DNA from: Toxorhynchites rutilus septentrionalis
Lineage: Eukaryota; Arthropoda; Insecta; Diptera; Culicidae
Length of the DNA: 64,000 nt
Direction of reading: 5' to 3'
Assembly: GCF_029784135.1 (NCBI RefSeq)
Contig: NC_073746.1
Location: forward strand, 150,385,556 to 150,449,555
Part shown: piece by piece, positions 55,946-64,000 of the stretch
Position numbering within the stretch: position 1 is the first letter of the stretch
How the letters are laid out: each line of letters opens with the position of its first letter
The notes under the pieces: model-generated
The model's database searches: none
What the model saw: the letters and a program-made list of their open reading frames with translations, nothing else
What the model was told of the DNA's origin: nothing
Position numbers and translations under genes: made by a program

Positions 55946-56396
55946 CAGTGTTGCCACATTTAAATCTGTACCAGAGGGATTAAAAATTTTTCACATCTGT
56001 ACTTTTTATTTAAAAATCTGTACCATCTGTACTTTTTATTCCAAAAATCTGTATGATCTGTACTTTTTATTCCAAAAATCTGTACGATCTGTACTTTTTA
56101 TTTCAAAAAGCTGTACAATCGAAAATATTCGTTGCAGAGAAAAGTCTATTCTATTAGCATAAAAATAATACTCATTTATTCGTTATTCGTGTGTTTGTTG
56201 ATGCTTATACATAGTTTTTCTGAATTTAAATTGCATACTTTCATATATAGGTCGGACTCGATTATCCGGAGACTCGATTATCCGGAGATTCGATTATCCG
56301 GGATTCGATTATCCGGAATTTTAGATTATCCGCAGTATTTTATTTTTGATTTACGGAAATTTTGAATAATTCGTATAATAATTCTATATTGAATAG

Positions 56397-57430
56397 CTAA
56401 CATGGGTATCAAAAGAAAGGGCTTGACTAGTAGAATGCAGTTATTTATGAAAAATGCAAATCCAAGATGGCGGCCACTACAAAATGGCGGATTACATATT
56501 TTCTCAGAACCCCATCAATATGGGTATCAAATGAAAGGGCTTGACTAGTAGAACACTGTTATTTATGAAGAATGCAAATCCAAAATGGCCGCCACCGCAA
56601 GATGGCGCCGTATATTTTTTCTCACAACCCCACCAATATGGGTATCAAATGAAAGGGCTTCACTAGTAGAATACAGTTATTTATGAAAAATTCAAATCCA
56701 AAATGGCCACCACCACAAAATGGCGACATATTTTTTTTCACAACCCCATCAATATGGGTAAAGGGCTTGATATGGGTATCTAATGAAAGGGCTTGACTAG
56801 TAGAATACAGTTATTTATGAAAAATGTAAATCTATGATGGCGGTCACTACAAAATGGCGGATTACATATTTTCTCAAAACCCCATCAATATGGGTATCTA
56901 ATGAAAGGGCTTGACTAGTATAATACAGTTATTTAAAATTCAAATCCAAAATGGCCACCAACACAAAATGGCGCCATATATATGTATTTCACAGCCCCAT
57001 CAATATGGGTAAAGGGCTTGATATGGGTATCAAATGAAAGGGCTTGACTAGTATAATACAGTTATTTATGAAAAATTGAAATCTAAGATGGCGGCCACTA
57101 CAAATTTTTTTTTTTTTTCTGTATTATAGTGACTTTCAACGCATCTGGCTGGTTCGTCACTTTTACCTTCCATTTTGGAAGAATGTCGGGAGTGAGAATT
57201 GAACTCGTGATCTTGAGCGTGAGAAGTATGGATGTTACCTCCACGCCAGATCGGCTCCACGCACTACAAAATTGTGGATTACCTATTTTCTCAGAACTCC
57301 ATCAATATGGGTATCAAATGAAAAGGCTTGACTAGCTTGACTGTTATTTACGAAAAATGCCCAAAAATGTATCAAAAGAAAGTTCTCGACTAGTAGAACA
57401 TAGCAGATAATGAAAAATTCAATTTCAAGA
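56397..57430. repeat. Minisatellite of about 118 bp rich in ATGGCGG words
   Basis: At least six units begin atgggtatcaaatgaaaggg followed by cttgactagtagaa (56401, 56518, 56636, 56773, 56889, 57023, with a further one at 57306 past a SINE). Most units contain one or two atggcgg or atggccg words; aagatggcggc occurs intact in the units at 56465 and 57083. Spacing is 117-137 bp. Confidence 0.9.
57105..57261 (-). mobile_element. Short tRNA-derived SINE, copy 1
   Basis: The target duplication cactacaaa flanks it (57096-57104 and 57262-57270). On the minus strand it has an A-box-like tggcgtggagg, a B-box-like gagttcaattctc and ends in a poly-A tail (T-run at 57105-57118). It inserted into the minisatellite. 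Confidence 0.8.
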
Positions 57431-58884
57431 TGGCCGCAGTCGCCAAACAACTAAGTACTTTTTGAATGGTTTCATTCAGCTTGTCCTATTTCTATGTATG
57501 TTTGAATGTTTGTTGGGTTGTTCCACATTAATAGAAAATTAACCCCGTTCCTGTTGAATGATTGATCTGAAATTTGGAACATACATTTAATTCTACTGTC
57601 ATTAAACTGCGTATTCCATGATCTTGAAAAATTCAATTTGGCCGCCGCAAAGAAAATGGCTGAATGGCTTGATTTGGAGAATACACTACACTATGAACAA
57701 CATAAATTCGAAAAGGTCGCCGCCACAAAATGGTCGACTATGTATTTTTTGCAATCCCCTCAATACAGGTAAACTTCGATATAACGTACCCTCGTTATAA
57801 CGTACCCTCGATATAACGTCACTCGATATAACGTACATTTTACCTCGATATAACGTACACGTTTTCAAAATTCAAAGGAACATTTTTTCGAATATTTTTT
57901 TTTCTGAAAGAACTATAATTTTTTTGTATTTTAATACTAAAGCTTGTTTTGTACCTTTAACCAATCCCGAGATACAACTGTTTTGTGATTCCGGTTCCGG
58001 TTGGTTAAAAATCGTGATTTTTGAAGATTTTGCTTAAATTTTCACCAAGAATTGTTTATATCGATATTGCAGCCAAATTAAGAAAGATAGAAGTTGTGCG
58101 TCAAAGAACAAATTGTGGAGCGGTTATGAACTTCATTTTAATTTATAGAAAAAATCTAGTTTAATATAAATTTTTAGGATAAAATTAATAATAACACATT
58201 AAAAAATATTAACTTTTAAGTGTTTCACTTCCAAAATGTCATTAAAATTAACTAATTTAGTTGTTCCACTACTATATCCTGTACTGAATTTTCTCATCTT
58301 TCAAGTAAAAGCATCAGAATCGTCTTCCGTAGCGTACTTTTTAATGTAGAGCCAGTTTGAAGAAACAAAAAAAAGCTCTGTGACTCTGTCATTGTTGAAA
58401 TTCGAACATATGCGTAGGAGGATTTTTTCCATCAAATATAATCGTCTATCACCTTCTGAGAGAATCTGGGTAAATTAATTTTTTTCATGTGAGAAAGGTG
58501 TTTTTGACTTTAAGGGGATGAATCAAAAATCAAATTCCTCTTTTATTTTCTAAAAATGAAAAATACATGCAAAAAAAAACAAATAAAGAAAAAAAAATGT
58601 TTTGACTTAATTATCCGGAGGATTCGATTATCCGGAGTGAAAAAAAAATCAATACTCCGGATAATCGAGTCCGACCTGTATTAAAATTTTCGAGTTGCCG
58701 TCACGATGTTTAATTAAATGTTTTGATCTCAAAATAGTAAGAAATTTCCAACTTTGTACCAATCTGTTCTTTTTGACGAAAATCTGTACTCTGTACCATA
58801 CAGAATCTGAATCTGTACCAAAAATAATGAAAAATTCTGTACCTTTCCAGATAAATCTATACGTGTGGCAACATTTATTTTTAT

Positions 58885-59028
58885 CTGTACTATAGTGACT
58901 TTCAACTCATATGGCTGGTTCGTCACTTTAACTTCCATTTTTGGAAGAATGTCGGTAGTGAGAATTGAACTCGTGACCTTTAGCGTGAGAGGCATGGATG
59001 TTACCACAACGCCAAATCGTCTCCACAT
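58885..59028 (-). mobile_element. Short tRNA-derived SINE, copy 2
   Basis: It is the same family as 57105-57261, sharing tatagtgactttcaac, tggctggttcgtcac and gagaattgaactcgtgac. The A-box region is more degenerate. It adjoins the right end of the TIR element 55946-58876. Confidence 0.75.
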
Positions 59029-59189
59029 TTTATCTTTATTTATTTTGAGGAATAGCTTTGTTTGACCCTTTATAAGGCCGAGGAAACTAGGCACAGAATC
59101 GACTCCAACTTCAGCGAAAATAATCCTTACATGAGGAGGAACCCATATTTACCTTCGATAAAGAGTAAACTATTGATACAGTTGAAAAA

Positions 59190-62100
59190 ATTGTGGCAAT
59201 ATAGCTGCCACTGCCAGTTCGATCAAAAAACACGGTTTGCCAATGCCTTGTAAACTCGCTTAATTGCACCTTTGGTTATGCAAAAATTGAACAATATTTC
59301 TAGTGCAGCGGAAAAAAAGATTTTTTACACAGGTTTACATTGGAAAAATTGACGAATGTCATGCCAACTCGTCTTAGGAGTTGGCAGTACCATATCAGAT
59401 AGCAGTTAAACGTTGTGGGGGTAAACACATGGGTCTTTGAAGCAAATTTGCATACTTGAAATATTCAAAAAAAGAATTCGATTACTTTTTGAAAAGGGCC
59501 AAACATTTTTTCTTGATTTTTTACAAAAAAAAATAACTCAAAAACTGTAATATCTACAAAATTCTGGTCAAAGTATGGAATGTAGGAAATTGTTTGATTT
59601 TTTATAAAAAAATGCCAAATTACACAACAAAATTTCGATGAAAAAATGATGACCTTTTACAGGCAAAAAGTTTTTGTAATAACAACTGTTTAATGCTTTC
59701 TTTGAAAAAATACAACTAATCATAATTTTGTTTAAATTCAAGATAGCGATATAATGTATTCGACAAAGTTTTAGATCTTGTTAAAACTTGTTGAACTTTC
59801 GTCGAAGACGTCAGCATTCTATCTTTTTATAGTTTTTGGAATATAAGGCATTTTTGTATGAAAAATGACTCCTGAAAAAGCAAAGCTTTAATCGTAATAT
59901 TTTTTTTTTTTCAAAAATTTGTTGGATATTTTTAATGGAAATCTGAATAATTTTCTACATTTCATTCTTTTCCTACATTTCGGCATAAGTGAGAGATATG
60001 AGTACCAACATAATGCCACTAAATATTCGAAATTCGAATATACGTAACCCGCGAAAATTCAAAATTCGCGATACTTTTTGAACATACTTCGTGTAGACGA
60101 CTTATTGGAAATAGTAGGGGCTATTCAATTTTTTTTTTGAGAATTGAAAAAAATACATTTTTGAGAATAATGAATTTTAATTTCTAATTTCGATTTTAAA
60201 AAAAAAAAAAATTTATGAAAATTTGAATAATTGCTTACATTTCATACTTTGACCAGACTTTTGTTGGTATTATAGTTTTTGAGTTATTATTTTGTTAAAA
60301 ATCAAGATATTTTTTCTGGCTCTTTTCAAAAAGTGGTCTAATTTTTTTGTGAGTATTTCAGTAAACTAAACTCGCTTAATTGCACCTTAGATAGTTTCTA
60401 AATAAAAAAAAAAAGTTTTCGGAACTTGTAAATCGCGATAATTCATGTATAACATTGTTACGAGTTAAATATTATTAGTAATTTTTCATGGGAAACATGA
60501 AAAAGTTGTTGTCAGAAAAACATTTTCCCTGTGAAGGTGCCCATCTTCCGATGTACGGGTGATTTGTTGGAAATTGTAAGGGCTATTTATATCATTTTTT
60601 TTTCAAAATTTAAATATGTTTTCGAGAAAAATAAATTTTAATTTTCAAATTTTTTTTTCAGCGATTTTTTTTTCAAAAATTTGTTGGATATTTTTAATGG
60701 AAATCTGAATAATTTTCTACATTTCATTCTTTTCCTACATTTCGGCATAAGTGAGAGATATGAGTACCAACATAATGCCACTAAATATTCGAAATTCGAA
60801 TATACGTAACCCGCGAAAATTCAAAATTCGCGATACTTTTTGAACATACTTCGTGTAGACGACTTATTGGAAGTAGTAGGGGCTATTCAAATTTTTTTTT
60901 TTGAGAATTGAAAAAAATACATTTTTGAGAATTGTTGTGAATTATTGTGGCAATATGTGAATTATTGTGGCAATATAGCTGCCACTGCCAGTTCGATCAA
61001 AAAACACGGTTTGCCAATGCCTTGTAAACTCGCTTAATTGCACCTTTGGTTATGCAAAAATTGAACAATATTTCTAGTGCAGCGGAAAAAAAGATTTTTT
61101 ACACAGGTTTACATTGGAAAAATTGACGAATGTCATGCCAACTCGTCTTAGGAGTTGGCAGTACCATATCAGATAGCAGTTAAACGTTGTGGGGGTAAAC
61201 ACATGGGTCTTTGAAGCAAATTTGCATACTTGAAATATTCAAAAAAAGAATTCGATTACTTTTTGAAAAGGGCCAAACATTTTTTCTTGATTTTTTACAA
61301 AAAAAAAATAACTCAAAAACTGTAATATCTACAAAATTCTGGTCAAAGTATGGAATGTAGGAAATTGTTTGATTTTTTATAAAAAAATGCCAAATTACAC
61401 AACAAAATTTCGATGAAAAAATGATGACCTTTTACAGGCAAAAAGTTTTTGTAATAACAACTGTTTAATGCTTTCTTTGAAAAAATACAACTAATCATAA
61501 TTTTGTTTAAATTCAAGATAGCGATATAATGTATTCGACAAAGTTTTAGATCTTGTTAAAACTTGTTGAACTTTCGTCGAAGACGTCAGCATTCTATCTT
61601 TTTATAGTTTTTGGAATATAAGGCATTTTTGTATGAAGACTCCTGAAAAAGCAAAGCTTTAATCGTAATATTTTTTTTTTTCAAAAATTTGTTGGATATT
61701 TTTAATGGAAATCTGAATAATTTTCTACATTTCATTCTTTTCCTACATTTCGGCATAAGTGAGAGATATGAGTACCAACATAATGCCACTAAATATTCGA
61801 AATTCGAATATACGTAACCCGCGAAAATTCAAAATTCGCGATACTTTTTGAACATACTTCGTGTAGACGACTTATTGGAAATAGTAGGGGCTATTCAATT
61901 TTTTTTTTTGAGAATTGAAAAAAATACATTTTTGAGAATAATGAATTTTAATTTCTAATTTCGATTTTTTTAAAAAAAAAAATTTTATGAAAATTTGAAT
62001 AATTGCTTACATTTCATACTTTGACCAGACTTTTGTTGGTATTATAGTTTTTGAGTTATTATTTTGTTAAAAATCAAGATATTTTTTCTGGCTCTTTTCA

Positions 62101-62740
62101 AAAAGTGGTCTAATTCTTTTGTGAGTATTTCAGTAAACTAAACTCGCTTAATTGCACCTTAGATAGTTTCTAAATAAAAAAAAAAGTTTTCGGAACTTGT
62201 AAATCGCGATAATTCATGTATAACATTGTTACGAGTTAAATATTATTAGTAATTATTCATGGGAAACATGAAAAAGTTGTTGTCAGAAAAACATTTTCCC
62301 TGTGAAGGTGCCCATCTTCCGATGTACGGGTGATTTGTTGGAAATTGTAAGGGCTATTTATATCATTTTTTTTTTTCAAAATTTAAATATGTTTTCGAGA
62401 AAAATAAATTTTAATTTTCAAATTTTTTTTTCAGCGATTTTTTTTTCAAAAATTTGTTGGATATTTTTAATGGAAATCTGAATAATTTTCTACATTTCAT
62501 TCTTTTCCTACATTTCGGCATAAGTGAGAGATATGAGTACCAACATAATGCCACTAAATATTCGAAATTCGAATATACGTAACCCGCGAAAATTCAAAAT
62601 TCGCGATACTTTTTGAACATACTTCGTGTAGACGACTTATTGGAAGTAGTAGGGGCTATTCAATTTTTTTTTTTTGAGAATTGAAAAAAATACATTTTTG
62701 AGAATAATGAATTTTAATTTCTAATTTCGATTTTTTTTTT
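59190..62740. repeat. Tandem duplication of a 1.77-kb AT-rich unit
   Basis: Unit 1 (about 59190-60963) and unit 2 (about 60964-62740) are nearly identical; for example ctcgcttaattgcacctttg occurs at 59255 and 61029. Differences are few, such as a 4-base gap near 61638 and variable T-runs. Each unit contains two copies, about 750-770 bp apart, of a block with ttgttggatatttttaatgg and the palindrome tattcgaaattcgaata. The junction (60945-60975) repeats tgtgaattattgtggcaata. No coding content. Confidence 0.92.
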
Positions 62741-62919
62741 TTAATTTTTTATGAAAATTTGAATAATTGCTTACATTTCATACTTTGACCAGACTTTTGT
62801 TGGTATTATAGTTTTTGAGTTATTATTTTGTTAAAAATCAAGATATTTTTTCTGGCTCTTTTCAAAAAGTGGTCTAATTCTTTTGTGAGTATTTCAAGTA
62901 TGCAAAGTTGCTTCAAAGA

Positions 62920-63690
62920 CCAATGTACAATGATCCAGGAAATGCATTTGAGTGGAAATTAGCATTTGTTTTTTGTATCCCATTTATTTATTTATTAGGC
63001 TCATTAGCCATTTAGCTGTAACAGAGTCGGGTTTTAATCGTGTACATGTACATATGTTTATGTTTCTATAAATTGTAAATTACACAGTAGTTAGTAGTAG
63101 CCATTTAGGCGTTAAGTTTTCTGTTCCATTACATAATGGTAAATTACACAGTAGTAGCCATTTAGGCGTAAGGGCATTCTATCTGTTCTTCCATTGTTCA
63201 GCAGACCGGACAGCGGAGACTGTTGATATTGTTCATTGTTGGGTTATTTATAGAACAGCCGATGTTCCTTGCAGAGCAGAGCAGTTGTATGAATGAATCG
63301 ATCTTTGTTCCACCGTGGATCGATTTCCATCGCTGATGATGGTTGCGTGGACGTAGTCTATTCTATAACAACACAAAAATGGTCAATTGAGGGCCCTGAG
63401 TTTGAACTCACGATCGATCGCTTGGTAAGCGAACGCGTAACCAAGTCGACGGTTATTCTCTAGACAAAAACTGTATTCAATAAAGTTGTTACATATAATA
63501 GCTCATTTTCATGTTATCAAAAATAGGGTGACCAAAATTGTCGAAAAAATAAAAAATCTAACTTTCTTATCTTTATAGATATAGGTAAATATAGTTCGAA
63601 AATGTTGTAGTCCCAGTTATTTGAGACACCTTTGTAGAACAAAGTTTTCTCCTATCTCTTGAAATAACCGATACAGCGCCAGGGCTTGGA
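62920..63690. mobile_element. Foldback-family arm, copy 2, carrying a SINE
   Basis: 62925-62970 (ccaggaaatgcatttgagtg, gaaattagcattt) and 63447-63690 (cgacggttattctctagaca, aaaatagggtgaccaaaatt) match the arms of the foldback element at 27540-29095. Only one arm is within the window. Confidence 0.65.
62972..63446 (-). mobile_element. tRNA-derived SINE, second copy of the 27621 family
   Basis: It is nearly identical to 27621-28114 over its length (ttattaggctcattagc, gatggttgcgtggacgtagt, ggccctgagtttgaactcac) but lacks the last bases of the tRNA-like head, including the A box. No clear target duplication is present. It is therefore a truncated or rearranged copy. Confidence 0.75.
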
Positions 63691-64000
63691 AATATTGAGC
63701 TTGTTAAGTAACATTGAAAATATATTTTTATCAGTGTAACGCGTTTATTTTGCTTGTCGATGCTGCTGTCATTCATTCGACGGCAAACAAATTTACAACT
63801 GTGTTCATTCATGTTCATTCTGTGCCCTCTGAGTTTTCCTTAAAGCTCGAGTCATGAGAATTCATTCACATTTATTCATTGCCATTGAATTGTCAGGAAT
63901 GTTGTGACTGTTCATTTTCTATATCCCGATATGTGTGTGATTTTCTCATTGAGTCAGTGCCTTGCTTTTTCAGTTGTTTCTGAAGTTACTCCGAAAGGGC
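63691..64000. other. Unassigned DNA at the window end
   Basis: Contains several cattcat words; a minus frame at 63573-63818 has no recognisable domain. Confidence 0.3.

Larger units (their letters stand above)
56248..58678. mobile_element. pogo-like composite element, cgattatccgg type ends
   Basis: The left end aggtcggactcgattatccg continues with three more cgattatccgg words. The right end holds the inverse, ending ataatcgagtccgacctg before TA. A further left-type end, caggtaaacttcgatataac with repeated cgatataacgtac words, lies inside at 57766. The right interior (57990-58600) matches 18700-19300. The left part is filled by a minisatellite and a SINE. Confidence 0.6.
55946..58876. mobile_element. 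TIR element with cagtgttgccac end, interrupted by a pogo-like element
   Basis: The left end cagtgttgccacatttaaat and the inverse near 58845-58876 (gtggcaaca) both adjoin repeated ctgtacc/ctgtacttttt words. Three or four units of about 36 bp (atctgtactttttattccaa) lie at 55990-56110. The end sequence resembles hAT-type termini, but no 8-bp duplication was confirmed. Confidence 0.45.

Noticed and set aside
59190..62740. CRISPR array or other prokaryotic repeat system
   Set aside because: Unit length, AT-rich content and lack of short repeats with unique spacers rule it out; the whole window is eukaryotic in character.

Overview
The window looks like intergenic or long-intron DNA from a mosquito, most probably Aedes. 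The sequence is AT-rich and has no operon-like gene packing. It carries several DD37E elements of the IS630-Tc1-mariner superfamily, a lineage described from mosquitoes. It also holds irritans- and mauritiana-like mariners, Tc1, a Helitron, tRNA-derived SINEs, foldback elements and many TA-flanked MITEs, repeatedly nested in one another. No complete host protein gene could be found. All lineage and family calls rest on reading the sequence; no database was searched.

Layout. 0.4-2.8 kb: an element of a dispersed repeat family, named here the GACGTAG family after its end motif, interrupted by a DD37E element. 3.7-4.0 kb: two well-formed minus-strand splice-bounded exons in non-repetitive DNA. 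5.5-9.7 kb: a MITE, a TA-flanked element and an irritans-type mariner split by a DD37E copy. 10-11.3 kb: Helitron-type minisatellite, a mariner fragment and an AT-rich repeat. 11.3-13.6 kb: apparently single-copy DNA. 14.0-17.2 kb: a foldback element with an 8-bp target duplication, split by a GACGTAG element containing 197-bp tandem repeats. 17.2-24.5 kb: MITEs, a pogo-like element, a non-LTR reverse transcriptase relic, another GACGTAG element and a mauritiana-type mariner relic. 25-27 kb: apparently single-copy DNA with a candidate recursive splice site. 27.3-29.2 kb: a foldback element carrying a SINE. 29.6-32.2 kb: a GACGTAG element split by a DD37E copy that has only one nonsense codon. 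34.2-37.2 kb: a TIR element with internal repeats, one of which holds a Helitron (34791-36323) inserted exactly between A and T. 38.2-40.4 kb: a diverged 0.8-kb inverted repeat. 41.8-43.3 kb: a Tc1 element. 44.7-47.2 kb: a TIR element interrupted by a near-complete GACGTAG copy. 47.4-49.2 kb: DD37E relics, one with a perfect 26-bp hairpin. 50.2-51.5 kb: a DD41D-spaced element. 51.6-55.9 kb: mostly single-copy DNA with a small candidate exon. 55.9-58.9 kb: nested TIR elements with a minisatellite rich in ATGGCGG words. 59.2-62.7 kb: a 1.77-kb tandem duplication. 62.9-63.7 kb: a second foldback copy with a SINE.

How it works together. Nesting gives a relative order of insertion: DD37E, Helitron and SINE insertions lie inside older elements, and in several cases the uninterrupted target survives elsewhere in the window. 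Every transposase read here is broken, so any movement would need enzymes supplied from elsewhere. The features most worth checking are the recursive splice site, the large inverted repeat, the GACGTAG family with its own Pol II-type promoters and 3' hairpins, the perfect hairpin inside a transposase relic, and the ATGGCGG-rich array. None of these is proven to be a new system.
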